Source: an uncultured Bacilli bacterium (lineage in GTDB: Bacteria; Bacillota_I; Bacilli_A; RF39; UBA660). From it: a stretch of DNA of 42,800 bases. A model generated the notes under the pieces. That model was not told where the DNA came from and did no database searches. It worked only from the letters and a program-made list of their open reading frames with translations. How positions within the stretch are numbered: the stretch's first letter is position 1; every line of letters begins with the position of its first letter. The position numbers were made by a program, and so were the translations under genes. The DNA is taken from assembly GCA_944358815.1 (NCBI GenBank), contig CALVRX010000014.1, positions 1 through 42,800 on the forward strand, given 5' to 3'. Below are positions 8,855 through 15,582 of this stretch, piece after piece.

Positions 8855-9126
8855 GCTTAATAGGATGAGCTATATAAGCATTAATAGTTTTTAATTTATA
8901 TTGATTAAAAATTATTGATTTGTAAATTTATTAGAATTTACAATGCTTTAGCAAAGAATTATGATGTAAATGTAATTACTTTGTTTAAATGCCATCGTTT
9001 ATCAAGCTATTAAGTAATGTACGTACATGTGGAATCTTGATAATGCTATTAATGTATCTGTCAATATGTTAGTAGTAGTGAACCACAAAGAAATAAGCTA
9101 TTTGGCAGAATAGCTTGTTTTTTTTT
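8855..9126 (+). ncRNA. Candidate structured non-coding RNA, about 270 nt, ending in an intrinsic terminator
   Basis: This interval has no plausible reading frame but is dense in perfect helices. GCTA+AAGCATT (8869-8872, 8876-8882) pairs with AATGCTT+TAGC (8942-8952), enclosing two hairpins: 8883-8895 with 8904-8915 (13 pairs, one G-U) and GTAAATT 8922-8928 with AATTTAC 8935-8941. Together these make a closed three-way junction. A second domain has TTATCAAG 8999-9006 with CTTGATAA 9036-9043, enclosing ATGT-ACGT-ACAT at 9017-9028, and a long-range CTTTGT 8979-8984 with ACAAAG 9085-9090. It finishes with AAGCTATT 9095-9102 / AATAGCTT 9109-9116 and nine T. It lacks the signatures of 6S, tmRNA, RNase P or SRP RNA that I know. 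It could be a riboswitch-like leader or a free sRNA. Confidence 0.6.
9095..9126 (+). terminator. Terminator of the structured RNA
   Basis: AAGCTATT pairs with AATAGCTT around a six-base loop, followed by G and nine T. A second copy of the 5' arm, AAGCTATT at 9004-9011, could compete for the same 3' arm. Confidence 0.85.
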
Positions 9127-9152
9127 GTATATTTTTATGGTATTATTATAAT
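9125..9152 (+). promoter_or_regulatory. Predicted promoter of the toxin-antitoxin operon
   Basis: TTGTAT at 9125-9130 and a consensus TATAAT at 9147-9152, 16 bases apart. The -35 overlaps the tail of the preceding terminator. Confidence 0.6.
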
Positions 9153-9181
9153 TTTATCAAAGGGTAACCAAATGATATTGA

Positions 9182-9209
9182 TATATATTAACATATATGT
9201 TAATATATA
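9182..9209. promoter_or_regulatory. 28-bp perfect palindrome, probable operator of the toxin-antitoxin operon
   Basis: All 14 base pairs are symmetric about 9195/9196, with core TTAACATATATGTTAA. It lies between the promoter and the first gene, where an autorepressor with a helix-turn-helix domain, encoded by the second gene, would be expected to bind. As a DNA element in AT-rich sequence its perfect 28-base symmetry is unlikely by chance. Confidence 0.75.
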
Positions 9210-9237
9210 ATTATCAACAACTGAGAGGATTTGATAT

Positions 9238-9555
9238 ATGAAAATAGTGAGAGATGGTGTTAAAAATGAAGAAAAGAAATTAAAAAAGTATTTTAATGAA
9301 AAAAATAATTATGAAAAAATTCTGATTCATATAAGGATGGTTAATAATTATCGGGAACTTTGTATGCATCCTTTTTCTATTATGTATGGTTTTGAAAAGT
9401 TAAAATATTTTGATGATGAATATTATAGTTTTAATTTAGGAAAAAAAGGTGGAGTTATTAGGCTGATTTTTAAAATTGATAAAGTTAATAATGCAGTTAT
9501 ATTAAAATTTATAAGTATGAGTCATTATGATGATTTCAAAAGAAAAAATGGATAA
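9238..9555 (+). CDS. RelE/HigB-like toxin
   Basis: A 105-residue basic protein with the layout of RelE/ParE-fold toxins: alternating Lys-rich helices at the N-terminus, then a beta-rich half (YYSFNLGKKGGVIRLIFKID) ending in ISMSHYDDFKR, a C-terminal pattern seen in HigB-type toxins that cut mRNA on the ribosome. Which residues are catalytic cannot be assigned by eye. ATG 9238 has GAGAGG upstream. The next gene, a DNA-binding antitoxin candidate, starts 13 bases after its stop, and toxin-first order is typical of HigBA pairs. Family assignment rests on pattern and context. Confidence 0.7.
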   Translation: MKIVRDGVKNEEKKLKKYFNEKNNYEKILIHIRMVNNYRELCMHPFSIMYGFEKLKYFDDEYYSFNLGKKGGVIRLIFKIDKVNNAVILKFISMSHYDDFKRKNG

Positions 9556-9568
9556 TGAGGTGAAGAAT

Positions 9569-10600
9569 ATGGCAAAAGTTAAATTTAAAGATTTATTAAA
9601 GGATTATTTGGAATATTCACATATTTCTAATAAAGAGTTTGCTTTAAGGCTAGGAATTACACCTAAGCATTTAATCGATATTTTATCTGGTAAACAAGGT
9701 TTGTCAGCGGAGATTATAGAAAAAATCAGTATGATTACAAATATTTCCATGGAATATATTTATAAAATGGAAGCGGATAGTTTTTTAGAGGATGATATTG
9801 AAAATTATTTAAAAGTTCATAAATTAACACCAGCTGAATATTTAAAAAAATGGGATTATAAATTTTTAATTAAGAGTAATTATATTGATTTTAGTGATAC
9901 AGAAAATAAAATGAATATAATTAAGGATATTGTACTTTATCTAAGAGTGCCTACAATCGAACAGGTTTACGAAATAGATAAAGGGGCTTATTATAAAAGT
10001 AAAAATGATAAACCTGAGTTACTTTTGTTATGGCTTGAAAAATGTTATAGGAAGATGATTGGTGAAAAGGTTTTAAAATATAAAAAAGAAAATGTTAATA
10101 TTTTAGTTGATTATATTTTGAATAGTGCGAAAAATAATAAATTTGAGGAAGAAAATTTAATTAAAGTATTTAATCAAAATGGAGTTTATTTAGTTATAGA
10201 AGATGATATTCCTGGTTCTAAAATAAGAGGGGCTTTTAAAGTTCATAAAGATGTGCCAGCTATTTATATAACTAGAAAATATAAAAGAATTGCGGATGTT
10301 TATTTTGCTTTATTACATGAGCTTGCTCATTTAAAGAGTGATTTTAATAGTGCGAAGGCTAAAAATTTTGTGTCTTTTGAAGATGATGTAGAAAATAAAG
10401 CAGATATAGTGGCTTATAATTGGATGGTTGATGATGAATATTATAATGGTGTTTGTAAAAAAGTAGATTATTATATAGAAAATGAAGATAAATTTCCTCG
10501 GAGTTTTGTTGTATATAGATTGGCTAAAGATGGTGTTATATCTTATAAAAGTAAAATATATCAAAAATATAATTTCCTTTTAGGAAAAAATAGTATATAA
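9569..10600 (+). CDS. HTH antitoxin/repressor with ImmA/IrrE-type metallopeptidase domain
   Basis: Residues about 1-70 are an XRE-type helix-turn-helix (NKEFALRLGITPKHLIDILSGK), likely the part that binds the upstream palindrome. The C-terminal half has the zinc-peptidase signature HELAH (H250, E251, H254) in YFALLHELAHLKSDF, with a downstream EDDVENKADIVAYNWMV helix providing the third ligand Glu, as in ImmA/IrrE (COG2856). The start is ATG 9569 with GAGGTGA upstream; the longer frame begins inside the toxin gene. Single-chain HTH-ImmA proteins act as HigA-like antitoxins or as stress-cleaved regulators. It is co-transcribed with the toxin. No terminator separates it from the next gene, a prepilin. 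Confidence 0.8.
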   Translation: MAKVKFKDLLKDYLEYSHISNKEFALRLGITPKHLIDILSGKQGLSAEIIEKISMITNISMEYIYKMEADSFLEDDIENYLKVHKLTPAEYLKKWDYKFLIKSNYIDFSDTENKMNIIKDIVLYLRVPTIEQVYEIDKGAYYKSKNDKPELLLLWLEKCYRKMIGEKVLKYKKENVNILVDYILNSAKNNKFEEENLIKVFNQNGVYLVIEDDIPGSKIRGAFKVHKDVPAIYITRKYKRIADVYFALLHELAHLKSDFNSAKAKNFVSFEDDVENKADIVAYNWMVDDEYYNGVCKKVDYYIENEDKFPRSFVVYRLAKDGVISYKSKIYQKYNFLLGKNSI

Positions 10601-10625
10601 TTGATATAGGAAAGTAGGTAAAGGT

Positions 10626-11021
10626 ATGAAAAAAAATGGATTTACTTTAGTTGAACTTTTAGCAGTTATTGCTATTTTGGCTATTATTGCACTTATTACT
10701 ACGCCGATTATTATTGGAGTGATAGATAATTCTAGGATGAATACTTTTACGAGTAGTGTGAAAGAAATGCAGAATGTAGCTGTTATGGATTACAATGAGT
10801 ATGCTCGTGGTGGTGAGGTTACTTATAGTTATAGTAATAATAATTTAGTATGCAAAGGCTGTGATGCTGGCAAGGATTTAAGTCTTGATTTTACTGGCGA
10901 AATTGCTGATGGTAGTGGAACTATTAAGGTTAATGATGGTGAAGTTACGAGTGTGAGTATTGAAAATGGTCAATTTAAGGCTAGTTTAAATGATGGTAAA
11001 ATAGTAACAACTAAAAAATAG
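10626..11021 (+). CDS. Type IV prepilin-like protein
   Basis: The N-terminus KKNGFTLVELLAVIAILAIIALIT is a class III prepilin signal: a short basic leader, cleavage after Gly, Phe+1, Glu+5 and a continuous hydrophobic helix. The 131-residue protein has a small beta-rich C-terminal head with a CKGC pair that could form a disulphide. Such proteins build competence or type IV pilus-like fibres after processing by a PilD/ComC peptidase. No pilus assembly ATPase is in this window. ATG 10626 follows AGGTAAAGGT. A second prepilin lies at 39376. Confidence 0.85.
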   Translation: MKKNGFTLVELLAVIAILAIIALITTPIIIGVIDNSRMNTFTSSVKEMQNVAVMDYNEYARGGEVTYSYSNNNLVCKGCDAGKDLSLDFTGEIADGSGTIKVNDGEVTSVSIENGQFKASLNDGKIVTTKK

Positions 11022-11079
11022 TAATAAAAAAGTTATCCCTTAATATAATTAAATAGAAAATGTACTAGGAGGGATAATA

Positions 11080-11580
11080 ATGATTAATAAAAGAAGTTTA
11101 TGGTTTTTAACTTTATTTAGTTTGATTTTAGTACTGAGTGTTTATTATATTACGATGCCGAGTGAACTTTTAATGGCTACTAGTGGCGATGAAGAGGAGA
11201 CTCAAAAAGTTTCGGCAACGACGGAAAATGAAGAAAGTGCAGAGTTAGTAGCTTTAAGAGTAGAGTCTGAGGAAAAGATGCTTGATGAGATTACAGAGTT
11301 AAAGAAGGTACTAACGGATGCTAATTCAACTACAGAAGAAAAGAATGCAGCGTTTGATAAAATGCAAAAGTTAAATAAAAATCGAGGTACTGAAGAGTCA
11401 ATTGAGAATAAAATAAAAAATGAATTTAATTTGAAATCATTTGTCAGTATAGATGAAACTAGTGTTTCAGTGGTGATAGATAGTAAGAAACACGATAAGG
11501 AACTGGCTAATAAAATTATGAGGTCTGTACAAGAAGAATTTGAATCGCAAATAGCAATATCGGTTAAATTTCAAAAATAA
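11080..11580 (+). CDS. spoIIIAH: SpoIIIAH-like stage III sporulation protein
   Basis: 166 residues with one N-terminal membrane helix (LWFLTLFSLILVLSVYYIT), an acidic/coiled middle rich in Glu and Lys, and a C-terminal ring-building-motif-like domain (FNLKSFVSIDETSVSVVID ... ANKIMRSVQEEF). That arrangement is SpoIIIAH, the mother-cell half of the SpoIIQ-SpoIIIAH channel between mother cell and forespore. The usual spoIIIAA-AG genes do not precede it here, so it is separated from its normal operon. ATG 11080 has AGGAGGG nine bases upstream. Confidence 0.75.
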   Translation: MINKRSLWFLTLFSLILVLSVYYITMPSELLMATSGDEEETQKVSATTENEESAELVALRVESEEKMLDEITELKKVLTDANSTTEEKNAAFDKMQKLNKNRGTEESIENKIKNEFNLKSFVSIDETSVSVVIDSKKHDKELANKIMRSVQEEFESQIAISVKFQK

Positions 11581-11602
11581 CTTTCATATAGAAAGTTTTT
11601 TT
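11579..11602 (+). terminator. Terminator after spoIIIAH
   Basis: AACTTTC (11579-11585) pairs with GAAAGTT (11591-11597) around ATATA, followed by a T-run. Confidence 0.85.
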
Positions 11603-11616
11603 AGGCAGTTTTTTTC

Positions 11617-11643
11617 ACTTATATAGGTTTGGTGCATACAATA
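11617..11643 (+). promoter_or_regulatory. Candidate sigma-K promoter of gerE
   Basis: CATACAATA at 11635-11643 fits the sigma-K -10 pattern CATAnnnTA (and the related sigma-E CATACAnT). An AC dinucleotide, the sigma-K -35 core, lies at 11617-11618 with 16 bases between. In Bacillus subtilis gerE is sigma-K dependent, so the match is in the expected place, about 45 bases before the start codon. Confidence 0.5.
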
Positions 11644-11689
11644 ATATGAATAAATATAAACCATCCCGCCTTAGGAAAGTGAGGAAAAT

Positions 11690-11896
11690 ATGAAAAAGGG
11701 AATTTTAACGAAAAGAGAGCGTGAGATCTTTGAGTTGTTGATTCAAAATTATGGTACGAATGAGATTGCTGAAAAACTAAAAATAAGCGATAAAACAGTA
11801 AGAAATCATATTTCTAATGCGATGCAAAAATTAGGTGTCAAAGGTCGTGCGGGAGCTGTAATTGAGTTACTTAGGCTCGGTGAAATTTCATTATAG
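11690..11896 (+). CDS. gerE: GerE, late mother-cell transcription factor
   Basis: This 68-residue protein consists only of a LuxR/GerE-type helix-turn-helix: LTKREREIFELLIQNYGTNEIAEKLKISDKTVRNHISNAMQKLGV. Stand-alone domains of this size are GerE, the DNA-binding protein that tunes sigma-K genes for coat formation; B. subtilis GerE has 74 residues. Other short LuxR-type regulators cannot be excluded, but the neighbours SpoIIIAH and GerMN and the sigma-K-like promoter support GerE. AGTGAGG provides the ribosome binding site. Its stop overlaps a terminator. Confidence 0.8.
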   Translation: MKKGILTKREREIFELLIQNYGTNEIAEKLKISDKTVRNHISNAMQKLGVKGRAGAVIELLRLGEISL

Positions 11897-11918
11897 GTCA
11901 TATTCATGACCTATTTTT
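11893..11918 (+). terminator. Terminator of gerE, overlapping its stop
   Basis: ATAGGTCAT (11893-11901) pairs perfectly with ATGACCTAT (11906-11914) around a four-base loop, followed by T. Confidence 0.9.
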
Positions 11919-11942
11919 CATATCTTTAAAATGGGTGATGGT

Positions 11943-12887
11943 ATGCTTAAGAAATTATCGATAAGGAGGATTATTTTGTCTTCTTTGGCTCTTTTTGCGA
12001 TGTTTTTAATTTATATTATTCCAGCAAATAATAATAGTTTAAATATTAAGGAAGAGCTAGAATATGTTAATACAGATATTGAAAGTAGCCCAATATTTTT
12101 GATGGATAAAAATAGTTATGTGGCATTAACTAGTGTGGCAGTGAATGACGCTAGTATTGAAAATAAAGCTAGACAATTGATAAAGGTTTTAACTATTGGT
12201 GGTATGGACAGTAAGATACCTAGTGGTTTTAGTGCTATTATTCCGCCTAATACGGAAGTTTTAAGTTTAAGTTATGAAGATGGTTTAATTAAGGTGGATT
12301 TTTCTAAAGATTTACTCGATGTAGCGGAGGATTTGGAAGAAAAAATGGTTGAGGCAATAGTTTATACACTTACTTCAATTGATAAGGTGGATAGGGTTAT
12401 TATTTATGTAGAAGGTGATATATTAACTAAACTTCCGAAAACAAAGATTAATTTGCCTTCGACTTTAGATAAAACTTTTGGAATAAATAAGGAGTTTGAT
12501 TTAACTAGTACGAAGGATATTACAGATGTAACTATTTATTATATCAATCAGATAAGCGATAATTATTATTATGTACCGGTAACTAAGTATGTGAATGATT
12601 CGAGGGATAAGGCAAGCATTATTATCGATGAGCTTTCGGCAAATTTTGATTTTAATAAAAATTTAATGAGTTTTTTGAATGAGGGTACGCAACTGGTATC
12701 TAGTACAGTGAAAGATGGACAAATGCAACTTAATTTCAATGAAGATATTTTAAATAGTAGTGTGAGTGAAGAAATTTCTAAAGAAACTTTAGATACAATT
12801 TCTTTATCGATGGGGGCAAATTACGAAATTAAAGAAGTGGTTTTTAATGTTGGAGATAGGGAACTTTATAAAGTGGAAGTCAGATAA
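11943..12887 (+). CDS. gerM: GerM-domain (double GerMN) sporulation/germination protein
   Basis: The 314-residue protein has one N-terminal membrane helix (RRIILSSLALFAMFLIYII) and two similar extracytoplasmic domains of about 125 residues: one around IIPPNTEVLSLSYEDGLIKVDFSKDLLD and one around FLNEGTQLVSSTVKDGQMQLNFNEDIL. This pairing is the GerMN domain of GerM, which helps hold the SpoIIQ-SpoIIIAH channel in B. subtilis, consistent with spoIIIAH nearby. Unlike B. subtilis GerM there is no clear lipobox Cys after the hydrophobic stretch. ATG 11943 is preceded by GGTGAT; the ATG at 11931 is upstream of that site and less likely. Confidence 0.8.
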   Translation: MLKKLSIRRIILSSLALFAMFLIYIIPANNNSLNIKEELEYVNTDIESSPIFLMDKNSYVALTSVAVNDASIENKARQLIKVLTIGGMDSKIPSGFSAIIPPNTEVLSLSYEDGLIKVDFSKDLLDVAEDLEEKMVEAIVYTLTSIDKVDRVIIYVEGDILTKLPKTKINLPSTLDKTFGINKEFDLTSTKDITDVTIYYINQISDNYYYVPVTKYVNDSRDKASIIIDELSANFDFNKNLMSFLNEGTQLVSSTVKDGQMQLNFNEDILNSSVSEEISKETLDTISLSMGANYEIKEVVFNVGDRELYKVEVR

Positions 12888-12920
12888 AGTGTCAAAGTGG
12901 CACATTATGACTTCTTTTTT
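12876..12920 (+). terminator. Terminator of the GerM gene, overlapping its 3' end
   Basis: GAAGTCA (12876-12882) pairs with TGACTTC (12908-12914), with an inner GTGTC/GGCAC helix, followed by six T. Confidence 0.85.
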
Positions 12921-12958
12921 ATTATGGGTTATGTTAAAATGATTATAGGTGATAGTAA

Positions 12959-15532
12959 TTGAAAGCATATACGAAAACTTGGACGGATGTGGTCAAAAGT
13001 TTGAAATCTAGTGAAGATGGTTTAACACAAGCTGCGGCAATGGAAAGATTAAAATTAAACGGGAAAAATGAGATTAATAAACAGAAAAAAGTATCTATTG
13101 GGAAGATGATTTTGGAACAAGTTACTGATAAAATGATTATTATTTTGTTTATAGCATCTATTTTATCATTTGTGTTAGGTGAAGAGGCGGAAGGAATAGT
13201 TATATTAATTATTATTGTTATTAATGTTGTGATTAGTATTGTTCAAGAAAAGAAGGCTTCGGATGCGGTAGAAGCATTGAGAAATATGAATGCGCCTAAA
13301 GCTATTGTTATCAGAGATGGTAAAAAAAAGACAATAAATGCTAGTGAAGTTGTTAAAGGAGATATTGTTTATTTAGAAGCTGGAGGAATTGTACCGGCTG
13401 ATATTAGATTAATAGAGGAAAATGGTCTTTTGATTGATGAGTCGGCGTTGACTGGTGAAAGTGAACCGATTGCTAAGGATTCAACTTTAGTATTAAAAGA
13501 TGATGCTGTTTTAGGTGATAGGTTAAATATGGTGTTTTCTGGGACAATAATTAACTATGGCACAGGTATTGGTGTAGTTACTGGTACTGGTATGCAGACG
13601 GAAATGGGTAGGATTGCAAAGATGCTTTCTGATACCGATGAACTGCAAACACCACTTAAAAGAAAATTAGAAGTGGTTGGTAAATATTTAAGCATTGTAG
13701 GTATTATTGTTAGTGTTTTAATTTTTATAATTGGTTTTATTTATGGTAAAGACGTTATATCATTACTTATGGTTGCGATTTCATTAGCTATTTCAGTGAT
13801 TCCGGAAGGATTGCCAGCAACGGCAACAATTGTGATGGCACTTGGGGTGCAAAGAATGGCTCAAAAGAATGCTTTAGTTAAAAAACTTCCAGCGGTAGAA
13901 ACTTTAGGAAGTGCTAGTGTGATATGTAGTGATAAGACAGGGACACTGACACAAAATAAGATGACGGTAGTGGAAACTTTATGTTATGACGAATTGTTTT
14001 TAAATAAAAAGGGTAAAGTAGCAATTGAGTTTTTACTTGGATGTCTTTTTTGTAATAATGCTTCTTTGAATAATGGTGGTAGTGGTGATCCGACGGAAAT
14101 AGCTTTGTTAGAATATGTTAAAAAAGAAAATAAGACTATTTTTAATAAGAAATGTAAACGTTTATTTGAACAACCTTTTGATTCAGTACGTAAAAGGATG
14201 TCAGTTGTTTATAGTGTGGATGGTAAATATCAATGTTTTACTAAGGGTGCAATTGATGAACTGTTAGAATTATGTAATTATATTTTGAAGGATAATCAGA
14301 AAGTTAAATTAACTTCCGAGATGAAAATGCAGATTTTAAAGAAGAATGAAGAGTTATCTTTACAGGCTTATAGAGTTTTAGGTTTTGCTTTTAAAGAGAT
14401 AGAAAATATTCCTAGCGAAGGAGAGAATATAGAAAATGAATTAATTTTTATTGGTTTATCTTGTATGGTAGATCCACCTAGAGAAGATGTTAGTATGGCT
14501 ATTCAAACTTTAAAGAATGCAGGGGTTAAAGTTATAATGATTACTGGAGATCATAAATTAACAGCAATGGCAATTGCTAAACAGATTGGAATATATGATA
14601 AAGGTAATATTGTAATGACTGGAGAAGAACTTGATAAACTTAGTGATAAAAGGTTAGCGCTTAAAATGCCTAAGATTTCTGTGTTTGCAAGAGTGGCTCC
14701 AGAAGATAAAATGCGAATTATTAAGGCACTTAAAGCAAATGGGGAAGTTTGCGCAATGACTGGCGATGGTGTAAATGATGCTCCGGCTTTGAAAGCGGCG
14801 GATATTGGTGTTGCTATGGGAAAGGTTGGCACTGATGTAGCTAAAGATGCGGCTGATATGTTACTCTTAGATGATAATTTTACTACTATTGTGGTGGCAG
14901 TAAAAGAAGGAAGACGAGTATATAGTAATATTCAAAAAGTAATACAATTTTTACTTTCAGGAAATATTGCTGAGGTGTTAGTAGTATTTTGTTCAATTCT
15001 TTTTAATTTATCAGTACCAATATTGGCAGTACATATTTTGTTTATTAATTTGGTTACTGATACTTTACCGGCTTTAGCTTTGGGGGTTGATCCAGAAAAT
15101 CCAGATGATATGAGGAAAAAGCCAGTAAAAGAAGGAAGTTTATTTGAACATGGTTTAGTGGCTAGGGTAATTTTTTATGGAACTTTGATTGCTTTTATTT
15201 CATTAGCTGCATTTTTAATAGGTAGTAAAGTTAGTTATGATAAAGGAATGACAATGGCATTTTTAGTTTTATGTTTATCTCAAATTATACATGCGCTTAA
15301 TCAACATTCGGCTACTTTATCGGTATTTTCAAAGAAGCATCCTAAGAATAAATATTTATATTTAGCTATGTTTGCTTCATTTATTATTTTAATGGGTGTG
15401 GTGTTAATACCTCCGATTGCTAATTTCTTCTCATTGGTAAGTTTGAATTTTAATGAATGGGTAATCGTGATTTTACTTTCGATTTCACCATTAGTTTTTT
15501 TAGAAATTGTGAAACTAGTTAGAAATATTTGA
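12959..15532 (+). CDS. P-type Ca2+-transporting ATPase (PMR1/YloB type)
   Basis: 857 residues with ten predicted membrane helices and complete P-type motifs: TGES in the actuator domain (near 165), the PEGLPA calcium-site helix (near 283), the phosphorylated Asp325 in CSDKTGTLTQNKMT, MTGDGVNDAPALKAADIGVAMG in the P domain, and a C-terminal transporter module with NLVTDTLPALALG, whose Asn and Asp sit where type II calcium pumps hold the ion. It would export Ca2+ (possibly Mn2+). Translation starts at TTG 12959, with AGGTGATAG five bases before; no ATG is suitably placed. The gene ends in TGA. B. subtilis YloB is a similar pump made during sporulation, but here the function in spores is only suggested by neighbours. 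Confidence 0.92.
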   Translation: MKAYTKTWTDVVKSLKSSEDGLTQAAAMERLKLNGKNEINKQKKVSIGKMILEQVTDKMIIILFIASILSFVLGEEAEGIVILIIIVINVVISIVQEKKASDAVEALRNMNAPKAIVIRDGKKKTINASEVVKGDIVYLEAGGIVPADIRLIEENGLLIDESALTGESEPIAKDSTLVLKDDAVLGDRLNMVFSGTIINYGTGIGVVTGTGMQTEMGRIAKMLSDTDELQTPLKRKLEVVGKYLSIVGIIVSVLIFIIGFIYGKDVISLLMVAISLAISVIPEGLPATATIVMALGVQRMAQKNALVKKLPAVETLGSASVICSDKTGTLTQNKMTVVETLCYDELFLNKKGKVAIEFLLGCLFCNNASLNNGGSGDPTEIALLEYVKKENKTIFNKKCKRLFEQPFDSVRKRMSVVYSVDGKYQCFTKGAIDELLELCNYILKDNQKVKLTSEMKMQILKKNEELSLQAYRVLGFAFKEIENIPSEGENIENELIFIGLSCMVDPPREDVSMAIQTLKNAGVKVIMITGDHKLTAMAIAKQIGIYDKGNIVMTGEELDKLSDKRLALKMPKISVFARVAPEDKMRIIKALKANGEVCAMTGDGVNDAPALKAADIGVAMGKVGTDVAKDAADMLLLDDNFTTIVVAVKEGRRVYSNIQKVIQFLLSGNIAEVLVVFCSILFNLSVPILAVHILFINLVTDTLPALALGVDPENPDDMRKKPVKEGSLFEHGLVARVIFYGTLIAFISLAAFLIGSKVSYDKGMTMAFLVLCLSQIIHALNQHSATLSVFSKKHPKNKYLYLAMFASFIILMGVVLIPPIANFFSLVSLNFNEWVIVILLSISPLVFLEIVKLVRNI

Positions 15533-15582
15533 TAAGTTAAGTTAAAAAGGGTATAATGGACAAAAGAATAGGAGGAGTTTTG

